Below, piece after piece: positions 8,549 through 17,241 of a DNA stretch of 64,000 nucleotides. Below the pieces are notes generated by a model. The model saw only the letters and a list, made by a program, of their open reading frames with translations, had not been told where the DNA came from and did not search any database. The translations under genes and the position numbers were made by a program. Position 1 is the first letter of the stretch. The number at the start of each line of letters is the position of its first letter. Origin of the DNA: Actinacidiphila glaucinigra (GTDB lineage Bacteria > Actinomycetota > Actinomycetes > Streptomycetales > Streptomycetaceae); assembly GCF_900188405.1 (NCBI RefSeq), contig NZ_FZOF01000011.1:1-64000 (forward strand), in the 5' to 3' direction.

Positions 8549-10249
8549 TCAGACCACGATCTTGCGCGGGTTGAAGTTGCCACCCGGGTCCGCGGCCTCG
8601 AAGAGGCCCGACATGACCGCGACGCCCTGCGCCGAGATGTCCTCCTCCAGCCACGGCGCGTGCTCCAGGCCCACGCCGTGGTGGTGCGAGATCGTGCCGC
8701 CCGCGTCGACGAACGCCTGCTGAATCGCGCGCTTGACCGTGTCGTACTCGCCGAGCGGGTCGTCACCGAACACGAAGGCGAAGGTGAAGTACAGGCAGGC
8801 GCCGGAGTGGTACGAGTGCGACATGTGGCACATCGTCCAGCCCTTGCGGCCGATCTCTTCGTAGGCGCTGTCGGCCGCGTCGTAGACCGCCGCATGGATG
8901 CCGCGGAGTTTCGACCACGGACCGGCTGTCTCGCTCACATCGCCGGCGGCGCCGTGGTCGAGCAGGAAGTCGCGGATGTACGGCGTGTCGAACTTCTTCT
9001 GGTCGTAGAGCGCACCAGGTCCCTTGCCGACGCCGATGCCGTGGTGCTTGCGCACGATCCGGTCGACGACCGACTTCTGGCGCTTCGCGTGCGCCGTGTC
9101 CCCTTCGAAGCCGATGAAGGAAAGGCAGATTTCGTCCAGGTTCCAGCCACGCCGCTTGAGGTACGCCATGAGGCCGGCCTGCGCCTTCTTGGCGATTCCC
9201 TTCGACGCTTTGCTCGTCGCCAGCGAGAAGCCGGTCTCGTGCGCGTCCGAGATGCGCGTGACGGAGGGCGAGACGTCGCTCGCGGCGATCTCCTGCATGG
9301 CGGCGAGGCCGTGGTCGAAGTCCTTGAAGAAGTAGGCGTAGATGCCACGGCTCTCGGGGAGCCGGTGCACCTGCACCGTGGCCTCGGTGATGACGCCGAG
9401 CCGCCCCTCCGAGCCCACCACCATCTCCCGCACGCTCGGCCCGGTCGACGCGCTCGGGACGGCGCGGATCACGAGGACCCCGCCGGCCCGCACGACACGC
9501 AGTCCCTTGACGATGTCCGCGATGTCGCCGTACTTGTCCGACTGCATGCCGGACGAGCGGGTGGCGACCCACCCGCCGAGCGAGGAGTGGGTGAACGAGT
9601 CGGGAAAGTGCCCCATCGTCCAGCCGCGGTTGTTGAGTTGGGCCTCGAGGTCAGGGCCGAGCGCCCCGGCCTGGATGCGCGCCAGACCGGAGTCGGTGTC
9701 GATCTCCAGTACCCGGCTCAGGCGGCCGAGGTCGAGCGCGACGACCACCCGCGACTCGTCCGGGTGCGGCTCGAGGCTGCCCGCGATGTTGCTGCCGCCG
9801 CCGAAGGGGATGATCACGGCGTCGGCCTCGACGGCCGCGTCGACGACGCTCTGGACCTGCGCCTCGTCCGCCGGGTAGACGACCACGTCGGGAGTGCGCG
9901 CGATCTCGCCGGCTCGGAGGCGGACCAGGTCACGCAGGCTCTTGCCGTACGTGTGGACGACTCGGGACAGGTCGTCGACGACGGCGTTGCCTGGCCCGAC
10001 GATGCCGATCAGGACGCTGAGGAACTCTTCCGGCGCCCTCGAGGCCGGTACCTTCAGCTGTGAGAAGTCGGGCCGTCCGGTGCGCTCGCCCGCCCAGAGA
10101 TCGAGACCGACGGCCCTGTGCACGAACGGTGCGAATCCGGGCTTGTCCTCGTGGTGGAAGCCGACGCCTTCCACGCCCCAGCCCCACCACTTCATGTGTT
10201 TCACATCACCGGTGCGCATGGCGTCGGTGCGGGAAGCGGGTTCGGTCAC
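8549..10249 (-). CDS. Alkyldihydroxyacetonephosphate synthase homologue
   Basis: A 566-residue FAD enzyme of the VAO/PCMH family, very like alkyl-DHAP synthase. That enzyme swaps the acyl chain of acyl-DHAP for a fatty alcohol and so makes the ether bond of ether lipids. Visible features: the FAD loop IPFGGGSNIAGS, the segment FPDSFTHSSLGGWVATRSSG and, near the C terminus, ACLYFTFAFVFG and the active-site triple His H522-H524 (ISHHHGVG), then GNFNPRKIVV. Length fits the bacterial form. The GTG start follows AAGGAG, 12 bp after the acyltransferase stop, so it is the third gene of an SDR-PlsC-oxidase operon. Mycobacterial homologues include orphan oxidases, so the exact substrate is inferred, though the neighbours support lipid work. 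Confidence 0.82.
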   Translation of the reverse strand: MTEPASRTDAMRTGDVKHMKWWGWGVEGVGFHHEDKPGFAPFVHRAVGLDLWAGERTGRPDFSQLKVPASRAPEEFLSVLIGIVGPGNAVVDDLSRVVHTYGKSLRDLVRLRAGEIARTPDVVVYPADEAQVQSVVDAAVEADAVIIPFGGGSNIAGSLEPHPDESRVVVALDLGRLSRVLEIDTDSGLARIQAGALGPDLEAQLNNRGWTMGHFPDSFTHSSLGGWVATRSSGMQSDKYGDIADIVKGLRVVRAGGVLVIRAVPSASTGPSVREMVVGSEGRLGVITEATVQVHRLPESRGIYAYFFKDFDHGLAAMQEIAASDVSPSVTRISDAHETGFSLATSKASKGIAKKAQAGLMAYLKRRGWNLDEICLSFIGFEGDTAHAKRQKSVVDRIVRKHHGIGVGKGPGALYDQKKFDTPYIRDFLLDHGAAGDVSETAGPWSKLRGIHAAVYDAADSAYEEIGRKGWTMCHMSHSYHSGACLYFTFAFVFGDDPLGEYDTVKRAIQQAFVDAGGTISHHHGVGLEHAPWLEEDISAQGVAVMSGLFEAADPGGNFNPRKIVV

Positions 10250-10261
10250 GGACGGTCTCCT

Positions 10262-10969
10262 TCAGCTGTCACGGCGTGAGGTGGCATGGGTGCCGAGGAT
10301 CCGGTCGGAGTTCTCCTCGGCCAGGCTGACGATCGTCGAGCGGATGCGTTGGCTGAACTCGTCAACGGACTCTCCGGGCAGGGCGGTGAGCGGTTCGCCG
10401 AAGACCACCCCGACGGGCAGGCGGCCCGGCTTCGGCCAGCTCGATCCGCGCGGATGCGCCGCGTACGCCCCGATGACCGCGACGGGGAGTACGGGCACCT
10501 CGGCGGACGAGGCGAGCGCCGCTGCCCCGGGCTTGAACGCCCCGAGGGATCCGTCGCGCGAGCGAGTGCCCTCGGGAAAGATCAGGAGCGGCACGCCCCG
10601 GTTCAGCAAGGCTTTGGCGCTCACTCTGCGGGCGCTCGTTCCGGTGCGGTCGACCGGGAAGGCGTTGAAGAAGAGGGCCGTGAGGCCGCGCCGCCGCCAC
10701 ACGTCGAAGAAGTAGTCGGCGGCGGCTCCCACCGCGAGGTAACGCGCCAGTCGGCGGGGCAGCGCGCCCATGATGAGTGGCGTGTCGAGGTGAGAAGTGT
10801 GGTTGGCGACGACCACATACGCGTCCTCGACTTTTTGCAGGCATTCGCGCCCGAGTACCGTGACGCTGGTCATACGCCACACGACGGGCTTAAGCAGCCC
10901 CCGCTGCGCGACGAAGCGCGCTGCGGCGTGAAAGCGTGAGGTGAAACGGTCGCGCGTCGTCGCGGGCAT
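10262..10969 (-). CDS. Lysophospholipid acyltransferase (PlsC family)
   Basis: A 235-residue 1-acyl-sn-glycerol-3-phosphate acyltransferase-type enzyme. The catalytic H57-X4-D62 motif appears in NHTSHLDTP and the phosphate-binding block in FPEGTRS at 131-137. A hydrophobic N terminus suggests membrane association. The ATG at 10969 has AAGGAA at good spacing; upstream extension of the frame lacks such a site. In this operon it could acylate 1-alkyl-glycerol-3-phosphate made by the neighbouring synthase and SDR. It could also be a generic phospholipid acyltransferase. Confidence 0.88.
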   Translation of the reverse strand: MPATTRDRFTSRFHAAARFVAQRGLLKPVVWRMTSVTVLGRECLQKVEDAYVVVANHTSHLDTPLIMGALPRRLARYLAVGAAADYFFDVWRRRGLTALFFNAFPVDRTGTSARRVSAKALLNRGVPLLIFPEGTRSRDGSLGAFKPGAAALASSAEVPVLPVAVIGAYAAHPRGSSWPKPGRLPVGVVFGEPLTALPGESVDEFSQRIRSTIVSLAEENSDRILGTHATSRRDS

Positions 10970-10982
10970 CCGCTTCCTTCCC

Positions 10983-11000
10983 GTGCGGGCTCGCCCGCAC
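10983..11000 (+). terminator. Short hairpin followed by T-run on the plus strand
   Basis: GTGCGGG/CCCGCAC with a CTCG-type loop is followed by CAATTTTTC. It looks like a factor-independent terminator for plus-strand transcription. No plus-strand gene ends here; it lies between two minus-strand genes, where it might instead limit antisense transcription. Confidence 0.4.
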
Positions 11001-11007
11001 CAATTTT

Positions 11008-11814
11008 TCAGTGCGTGCGGCTGTCGTTGCGGCTGGAGGAGATCCGCCGCGAGATCCACCGCACGGTGTGGCGTGGGAGATGGCGTGTGAACCAGATGAG
11101 CAGCCGGTACCGGAAGCTCGGCATGGAGATGACCCGTCCGCGCCGCACGTCGCGCAGACTGCTCTCCACGAGTCGATCGGCGTCGAGCCAGAGGAAGTCC
11201 GGAACGCTCGACGACCGGATTCCGGCGCGGGCGTGGAACTCCGTGCGGACCCAGCCCGGGCAGAGCGCCGTCACGGTGACGCCCGTTCCGTGCAGCTCGT
11301 TCGCCAGACCTTCGGTGAGTGAGATCACGAAGGCCTTGACGGCCGAATAGCTCCCCATCGTGACGAATCCGGCCGTGCTGGACACGTTGACGATCGCTCC
11401 GTGTCCGCGTTCGCGCATGGCCCGCCCGGCAGCGCCGGCGAGGACCAGCACCGCGCGGCCCATGACCTCGATCGCCCGGTCGTGCGGGGCGGTGTCGGCC
11501 GAGGTTATCGATGCGTGCACGCCAAAACCGGCGTTGTTCACGAGCATCTCCACCGGACGGGCGGGGTCCTCCACCCGGGCGGCGACACGCTCGACGTCGG
11601 CGCGGTCGGACAGGTCGGCGGGCAGCACCTCGACGGCGCGGCCCCGGGCTTCGAGCTCGACCGCCATCCGGCCGAGACGCTCCCTGTCGCGCGCCACCAG
11701 GACCAGGTCCCATCCGCGGTCTGCCAGAGCGCGCGCGAACGCCGCTCCGATACCGGACGTCGCACCGGTGACAAGTGCGACTCCCGTACGGCTCAGCATA
11801 GTTTCATATGCCAT
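11008..11814 (-). CDS. SDR family oxidoreductase, possible acyl/alkyl-DHAP reductase
   Basis: A 268-residue short-chain dehydrogenase: TGATSGIG cofactor loop, NNAGFG, VNVSSTAG, catalytic Ser and YSAVK, then LCPGWVRTEF. Its tail is basic and hydrophobic (SFRYRLLIWFTRHLPRHTVRW), which suits membrane contact. It is the first gene of the minus-strand operon with the acyltransferase and the alkyl-DHAP synthase homologue. In eukaryotic ether-lipid synthesis the ketone is reduced by an SDR, so that role is the attractive inference here. Start ATG 11814 has no strong ribosome site; ATG 11799 is an alternative. Confidence 0.88.
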   Translation of the reverse strand: MAYETMLSRTGVALVTGATSGIGAAFARALADRGWDLVLVARDRERLGRMAVELEARGRAVEVLPADLSDRADVERVAARVEDPARPVEMLVNNAGFGVHASITSADTAPHDRAIEVMGRAVLVLAGAAGRAMRERGHGAIVNVSSTAGFVTMGSYSAVKAFVISLTEGLANELHGTGVTVTALCPGWVRTEFHARAGIRSSSVPDFLWLDADRLVESSLRDVRRGRVISMPSFRYRLLIWFTRHLPRHTVRWISRRISSSRNDSRTH

Positions 11815-12210
11815 CTTCTTGGCATCCGAGCTCCCCGCTCGTAGCTTTCACATGGGTGGCGAGCGGGTCCACGCCGTCGAGCCGGCAGCAGCCGATGGCT
11901 GACTGCCCGCGCCTGACACATCCTTCGTTTCCCGGCTCAGACCGTTTGACCACGCACGCATCAACCGTGTGACACGAGCTTCCGCAGACGCTCGTGCGGA
12001 CTCGGGATCCGCCCTGCATTCCACCCGCCACGATCCGCCTGTTTGCCCCGAATCATCCCCTCACCCGCACCATCCGCCCCCCGAGCGGAACCAGGCCACG
12101 TGTCACACATGCGCAGGCCTCCTGGTCACACGCCATAGCCCCTGAGGTCTTTCGCACGTTCCGGGGCCGTCACCAAGTCGCCCCCACTCCGGCCCCCAGA
12201 AAGCCCGCGC
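11815..12210. promoter_or_regulatory. Divergent promoter region of the lipid operons
   Basis: A 396-bp spacer between the two putative ether-lipid operons. CGTGTGACACG at 11966-11976 and its reverse complement CGTGTCACAC at 12099-12108 are 133 bp apart, with a weaker TGGTCACACG near 12123. These could be binding sites for one regulator controlling both operons. I cannot assign -10 and -35 boxes. Confidence 0.4.
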
Positions 12211-13038
12211 ATGAACTCAAACGACGAGGCGCCGACCACGCCGCCCGGGACAGCGGGCTTCAACGTGCGTGAGTTCGCCCGCACGGCACACGGCAGCCAC
12301 CGCGGAAGGCTCGACCTCGCGTCGCTCGCCGAAGAGCCGCTCGACACCGATTCCCTCCGGCTCGTTCGCGCGCTGCGCGACATGGAACGCACCACACTCC
12401 ACCGCGTGCGCGACCTCCTGGTGACGGCGACGCACAAGGACGCCCGGGTCACCGCGTTCCTCACCACGTGGATGTTCGAGAGGTACTGGATCGCCGACGC
12501 CCTCGACGCCGTCCTGGACGCCTCACCCGCCGCCCACGGCCTCCCTTCGAGCGCCGGCCCGGCACGGCGGGTACTGGCGGAGCGCCGCGAGCGCCGTGGA
12601 CCGATCCGTCGTTCCCTCATCGCCAACATCACCGGTACGCAGATCGTCGCCGAACACGTGACGACGAGTCTCGTGGACGAATGGATCACACAGGCGGCCT
12701 ACCGGCGTCTGCCCGGAGTGTCCCCCGCCATGGCGTCGATCATCGGACCCGTGGTGGAGATCAAACAGCGCCACATCCACTTCCTCGCGGAGGAGGCGGA
12801 ACTGCGGCTCGGGCGCTCGGCCCGCGCCCGGCGCATCACCCGTCGCGCCCTGCGGCGCTCCGCCTGGCCACTCGGCTCGGTCGACCGCTCCCGGCACGAG
12901 CGCACCTTCTTCGAACGCCAAGTCTTCGGCGACCAGAGCGGAAGGGCCGAGGCGGCCCGGATCCGCGCCATGGTCGCCGCACTCCCCGGCATCGGTCCCG
13001 GTGTCGCGTCCACCGTGGAATCGAGGCTCCTTCCGTGA
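12211..13038 (+). CDS. Ferritin-like diiron-fold protein lacking several metal ligands
   Basis: A 275-residue helical protein clearly related to the product at 15350. Aligning the two by eye, the ligand pattern E, ExxH, E, ExxH of the partner becomes E59, R91/I94, E157, K185/H188, so three of six expected metal ligands are replaced. It is therefore probably a non-catalytic paralogue, for example a structural partner in a heterodimer. The first ATG has a poor ribosome site. Its stop overlaps the next ATG (TGATG), so translation is coupled to the reductase fusion. I know no named subfamily for it. Confidence 0.7.
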   Translation: MNSNDEAPTTPPGTAGFNVREFARTAHGSHRGRLDLASLAEEPLDTDSLRLVRALRDMERTTLHRVRDLLVTATHKDARVTAFLTTWMFERYWIADALDAVLDASPAAHGLPSSAGPARRVLAERRERRGPIRRSLIANITGTQIVAEHVTTSLVDEWITQAAYRRLPGVSPAMASIIGPVVEIKQRHIHFLAEEAELRLGRSARARRITRRALRRSAWPLGSVDRSRHERTFFERQVFGDQSGRAEAARIRAMVAALPGIGPGVASTVESRLLP

Positions 13039-15350
13039 TGCCGCACACCGCCGAGACCGAACTCGGCACCGCGCACGTCCTGCTCACCGGCGCCACCGGC
13101 TTCGTCGGGCAAGCCGTGCTCGAGCGGCTCCTCACCGATCACCCCGCCACCCGCATCTCGCTCCTCGTACGCGGGAAGGGCGGACAGACCGGGCAGGACC
13201 GGCTCCGGCGGCTCCTGCGCAAACCCGTGTTCGGGCCCTGGCGAGAGGCTGTGGGAGCCGAGGAGGCCGAGCGTGTCGTCGGCGAGCGGATCACCGTGCT
13301 CGACGGCAGCATGACCAGCGTTCCCGAGCTGCCCTCCGACCTCGACGTCGTGATCCACTCGGCGTCGACCGTCTCCTTCGACCCTCCCATCCACGAGGCC
13401 TTCGACACGAACGTCAACGGTGCCGTCAGCCTCTACCAGGCCCTGCTCGCCTCCGGTTCGGACCCGCACGTCGTCCACGTGTCGACCTGCTATGTCGGGG
13501 GACTCCGCCGCGGTGTGGTGGCCGAGGGCAAGCTCGAGCACGACGCCGACTGGCGCACCGAGTGGCGCTCCGCGACACAGGCCCACGAGCGCACCGAGCT
13601 GACATCTCGGGAACCGGCGCGGCTCGAGCGGTTCATGTCCCGCGCCCGCCGCGACCACGGCAAGGAGGGCCCGATCGCGGCGGCCCGCGCGAGCGAGGAC
13701 GCCCGGCGCGAGTGGGTACGCTCCCACCTCGTCGACGCCGGCCGGCGGCGCGCCCAGAGCCTGGGGTGGACCGACGTCTACACACTGACGAAGGCACTCG
13801 CAGAACGCGCCGCGGAAGACCTCTGGGGCGAGGCCGGACACCGGCTCTCGGTGGTCCGGCCCGCGATCATCGAGAGCGCACTCCGGCATCCGTTCCCCGG
13901 CTGGATCGACGGCTTCAAGGTCGCCGACCCTCTGATCTTCGCCTACGGCCGCGGCCAGTTGCCGGACTTCCCGGGGCTGCCCGACTCGATCCTCGACGTC
14001 ATCCCCGTCGACTTCGTCGTCAACGCCATCCTCGCCGCGGCGGCCAACCCGGCCCCTGCCGACGAGCCGGCGTACTTCCACATCGCCTCGGGCGCGTCGA
14101 ATCCGCTGCCGTTCCACCGCATGTACGAGAACGTCCGCGACTACTACGTGCAGCACCCGCTGCCCAAGGACGACGGTTTCGTCGAGGTACCGACCTGGAA
14201 GTTCGCGGGCGAACGCAAGTTCAACCGACGTCTTCTGCTGGCGAAGAAGAAGGCCGACCTGTGGGACGCCGGCCTGCGGCTGCTGCCGAACGACGAGCGA
14301 AAGCGCGCTCTCGCAGCCCAGAACGCCAAACTGCGCGCCGGCATCGCCACCCTCGGCAACTTCACCGACCTCTACCGCGCGTATGTGCAGACCGAGATCA
14401 TCTTCGACGACCGCAACGCCCGCGCGCTGAACGACGCCCTTCCGGCCGAGGTACGCGAGGACCGCGGCTTCGATGTCGAGCGGATCGACTGGGAGGAGTA
14501 CCTGCAGAAGGTGCACCTCCCCTCCCTGAGCAAGCTGACAGCGGCCCACCGCCGCCGGAAGGCCGCGGCCGCCAAGCCCGCAAGCGCCTGCCCGAAACCG
14601 GAGCTGCCACGGCGTACCGACGTGCTCGCCGTCTTCGACCTCGAACGGACCGTCCTCGACTCCAACATCGTCGAGCAGTACCTCTGGGTGCGTACCTCGG
14701 GCTTCCGCAAGGCGGCCTGGCCGAAGGAGGCCGCGGACCTGCTCGTGGCGCTGCCCGGCTACCTCCGCGCCGAGAAACGCGACCGCGGCGAGTTCATCCG
14801 CGCGTTCCTGCGCCGCTACCGCGGCATGCCCGTCGCCCGTCTCGAGCAGGTCGTAGGACGCGGCTACGCCGACACGATGCTGCGGCACACGTGCGCGGAC
14901 GCCCTGACGCGCATCCGCGAGCACCGTGCGGCGGGCCACCGCACCGTCCTGGTCACCGGCTCCATCGGCCTGCTCGCCGCTCCGCTCGCCGGCCTGTTCG
15001 ACGAGGTCGTCGGGAGCTCCATGCACGTGAGGGACGGTGTGCTCACCGGCTACCTCACGAAGCCGCCGCTCGTCGACGAGGCGAGGGCCGCATGGCTTCG
15101 GCGGTACGCCGAGGAAGGCGGCTACGACCTCGCGGCCTCCTACGGCTACGGCGACAGCCACTCCGACCTGGCGTGGCTGTCGCTGCTGGGCAAGCCCTCG
15201 GCGATCAACCCCGACGCCGAACTGGCGCGCGCGTCACACAAGAGGAACTGGGACATCCACCGCTGGAAGAGGGGCGGTTCGGGTGTACGCAGCGAGGTCG
15301 TCGCCGCACGGGTGACGATGCCGCCGCGCACCGAAGAGGAGAGTGACTGA
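13038..15350 (+). CDS. Fatty acyl-CoA reductase fused to HAD-IB hydrolase
   Basis: A 770-residue fusion. Residues 10-500 form an extended SDR of the fatty acyl-CoA reductase kind: LLTGATGFVG cofactor loop at 15-24, VSTCYVGG, YTLTK at 248-252 and a FAR-type C-terminal part. Residues 525-735 form a HAD phosphatase: FDLERTVLD with nucleophile D534 (the second acid is Glu instead of Asp), VLVTGS, a Lys in TKPPLVDE, and YGYGDSHSD with D706. The FAR half would give the fatty alcohol needed by an alkyl-DHAP synthase; the HAD half might remove phosphate from a lipid intermediate. TGATG overlaps on both sides show a tight three-gene operon. Confidence 0.82.
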   Translation: MPHTAETELGTAHVLLTGATGFVGQAVLERLLTDHPATRISLLVRGKGGQTGQDRLRRLLRKPVFGPWREAVGAEEAERVVGERITVLDGSMTSVPELPSDLDVVIHSASTVSFDPPIHEAFDTNVNGAVSLYQALLASGSDPHVVHVSTCYVGGLRRGVVAEGKLEHDADWRTEWRSATQAHERTELTSREPARLERFMSRARRDHGKEGPIAAARASEDARREWVRSHLVDAGRRRAQSLGWTDVYTLTKALAERAAEDLWGEAGHRLSVVRPAIIESALRHPFPGWIDGFKVADPLIFAYGRGQLPDFPGLPDSILDVIPVDFVVNAILAAAANPAPADEPAYFHIASGASNPLPFHRMYENVRDYYVQHPLPKDDGFVEVPTWKFAGERKFNRRLLLAKKKADLWDAGLRLLPNDERKRALAAQNAKLRAGIATLGNFTDLYRAYVQTEIIFDDRNARALNDALPAEVREDRGFDVERIDWEEYLQKVHLPSLSKLTAAHRRRKAAAAKPASACPKPELPRRTDVLAVFDLERTVLDSNIVEQYLWVRTSGFRKAAWPKEAADLLVALPGYLRAEKRDRGEFIRAFLRRYRGMPVARLEQVVGRGYADTMLRHTCADALTRIREHRAAGHRTVLVTGSIGLLAAPLAGLFDEVVGSSMHVRDGVLTGYLTKPPLVDEARAAWLRRYAEEGGYDLAASYGYGDSHSDLAWLSLLGKPSAINPDAELARASHKRNWDIHRWKRGGSGVRSEVVAARVTMPPRTEEESD

Positions 15351-16144
15351 TGGCTTTCGACATCGACAAGTACGCGAAGAACTCCACCGCGGTGCAGTGG
15401 GCCGACCTCGACTTCGACGAGTTCGAGCGCGACCCGCTGTCCGAGGGGACACTGCGCACGCTGCGGTACATGTGCGACATCGAGTACCACACGGTGTGCT
15501 ACATGCGCGATCTGCTGACGACTCCGTCCCACAACGAGCCCGCGGTGGGCACCTTCATGACGATGTGGAACCGCGAGGAGTTCTGGCACGGCGAAGCGCT
15601 CGCGGCCGTGCTCAAACGCCACGGCGTCCGAATCGACTTCGACGAGCTCAAGGCGACCCGTCTCAAGCTCGGCTGGCAGGACCGCTTGGGGACGGTGAAG
15701 CAGACGGCGATGAGCCGCCTCGTCGGACATGACTTCGTCGCGGTGCACATGGCGTGGGGCGCGGCGAACGAGTGGTCGGCCACCGCGGCGTACCAGCGGC
15801 TCGCCGCGTTGGAGAGCCACCCGGTGCTGGTGCCGCTGCTGAAGCGGATCGCACAGCAGGAGACGAAGCACGTCGCGTTCTACGCGTCGCAGGCGCGTGA
15901 CCGTCTCGCGGCGAGCAAGAAGGCCCGCAAGGTGGCCCGGTTCGCACTCGAGAAGGCCTGGGGCCCGGTCGGCTCGGGCGTGATGTCTGAGAGCGAGGTC
16001 ACGCACGTCATGACCCACCTCTTCGCGGGCCCCGAGGGCCGCAAGCTCATCCGCGACATCGATGCACACATCGCGAAGCTGCCGGGGATGGACGGGCTGC
16101 GCATTGTGGAGGATTCCATGGACAAGCGCGGGATCGCGGCCTGA
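15350..16144 (+). CDS. Ferritin-like diiron protein, putative oxygenase or desaturase
   Basis: A 264-residue four-helix-bundle protein with a full carboxylate-bridged diiron ligand set: E45, E77-x-x-H80 (EEFWH), E141 (ANEW) and E171-x-x-H174 (QQETKH). Such folds oxidise, hydroxylate or desaturate substrates with O2, and one member, aldehyde-deformylating oxygenase, acts on fatty aldehydes. Here it follows the acyl reductase fusion with a TGATG overlap and pairs with the degenerate homologue two genes upstream. Desaturation of an alkyl ether or oxidation of a fatty aldehyde are possible roles; neither is shown by sequence alone. A hairpin at 16226-16255 ends the operon. Confidence 0.78.
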   Translation: MAFDIDKYAKNSTAVQWADLDFDEFERDPLSEGTLRTLRYMCDIEYHTVCYMRDLLTTPSHNEPAVGTFMTMWNREEFWHGEALAAVLKRHGVRIDFDELKATRLKLGWQDRLGTVKQTAMSRLVGHDFVAVHMAWGAANEWSATAAYQRLAALESHPVLVPLLKRIAQQETKHVAFYASQARDRLAASKKARKVARFALEKAWGPVGSGVMSESEVTHVMTHLFAGPEGRKLIRDIDAHIAKLPGMDGLRIVEDSMDKRGIAA

Positions 16145-16225
16145 GTCCCTCGCACACACGCGGTCGTCCCACTCGTCACCGTGGATGGGGCCGATGGTGC
16201 GCGGGGACCACGGCACGAGGCCCGG

Positions 16226-16255
16226 TCGCCGTCTGCGGCACCCGCAGGACGGCGA
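16226..16255 (+). terminator. Operon terminator hairpin
   Basis: A 13-bp stem with one bulged base and a 3-base loop lies about 80 bp after the diiron gene stop. The remaining bases of the 318-bp spacer (16145-16462) hold only this and the SDR promoter. Confidence 0.6.
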
Positions 16256-16383
16256 TGCCGAGGTGCGTGACCGCCGGCGAGCGCCCGGTCCGGTCGGGCA
16301 TAACCGTTCCCGCAGGTCACGCCACGCAGATCAGGGCAGGTGGTGGAGGTGAGCGCGAGTGGTGGGCGTCATACCGTCCGGGC

Positions 16384-16415
16384 TTGACCTTCACACTAAT
16401 GTCAATCTTTAGCTT
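16384..16415 (+). promoter_or_regulatory. MerR-type promoter and operator of the SDR gene
   Basis: TTGACC at 16384-16389 and TAGCTT at 16410-16415 are separated by 20 bp, longer than the normal 17 as in MerR-activated promoters. The spacer carries ACCTTCACACTAATGT, which matches the left arm of the dyad in front of the MerR gene (17905-17926). Confidence 0.6.
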
Positions 16416-16462
16416 CGGTTCAGTAGCTGAAAGCCAGCTGAACGGCGCAAGGAGACATTGCC

Positions 16463-17218
16463 ATGTCCAAGACTCTGACAGGACGGACTGCGCTCGTGAC
16501 CGGAGGGTCGCGGGGCATCGGTGCGGGGATCGCCCGTGAACTGGCGCGCGAGGGTGCAAACGTTGCCATCACCTACCGAAAGTCACGCGAGCAGGCGGAG
16601 GAGGTTGTCGCCGACCTGGTCGCTCTCGGGGTGAAGGCGCTCGCCGTACAGGCGGATCAGTCCGTTCCCCACGAGGCGTCGACCGCCGTCGAACAGGCTG
16701 CCGAGTTCCTGGGCGGCCAGATCGATGTGCTGGTGAACTCGGCCGGGGTCGCCGTCATGGGCACCGTCGACCAGTTGGACCTGGAGCTTCTCGAAGGGGT
16801 CCAGCAGATGATGGCCACCAATGTGATGGGGACCGTCGTCACCACGCATGCCGCGTCGCGCTTTCTGTCCGACGGCGGGCGTGTCGTCCTGATCGGAAGC
16901 ATCGTCGCCCATCGCGTTCCCGTACCTGGCGTCGCCGAATACGCGGCGAGCAAGGCGGCGATCGACCAGCTCGGGCGCGGGTGGGCGCGCGACTTCGGCC
17001 CGCGCGGCATCACCGTCAATGTCATTCAGCCCGGAGCGACGGACACGGACATGAACCCCGCGGACGGGCCGAACGCCGCCCCGCAGGTGGCCATGACACC
17101 CCTGGGACGCATGGGCACCACCGAGGACATCGCCAAGGCGGTCGTCTTCCTCGCCGGTGAGAACGCTTCCTACATCACGGGTGCACGGTTGACCGTCGAT
17201 GGCGGATTGAGCATCTGA
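16463..17218 (+). CDS. SDR family oxidoreductase under MerR control
   Basis: A 251-residue classical SDR close to 3-oxoacyl-ACP reductase-type proteins: TGGSRGIGAG loop, VNSAGVAVMG, LIGSIVAHR, catalytic YAASK, VNVIQPGATDTDM and a C-terminal YITGARLTVDGG. The Asn of NNAG is partly kept (VNSAG). ATG 16463 has AAGGAG 8 bases upstream. A convergent MerR gene lies downstream and its putative operator half-site occurs in the promoter, so the two probably form a small stress-response unit. Substrate unknown. Confidence 0.92.
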   Translation: MSKTLTGRTALVTGGSRGIGAGIARELAREGANVAITYRKSREQAEEVVADLVALGVKALAVQADQSVPHEASTAVEQAAEFLGGQIDVLVNSAGVAVMGTVDQLDLELLEGVQQMMATNVMGTVVTTHAASRFLSDGGRVVLIGSIVAHRVPVPGVAEYAASKAAIDQLGRGWARDFGPRGITVNVIQPGATDTDMNPADGPNAAPQVAMTPLGRMGTTEDIAKAVVFLAGENASYITGARLTVDGGLSI

Positions 17219-17241
17219 TTCGGACGCAGTACCCATGTCAC

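Noticed and set aside
12699..15161. Open minus-strand frame of 820 codons opposite the reductase fusion
   Set aside because: No recognisable motif or ribosome site; the opposite strand carries complete SDR, FAR and HAD motifs.
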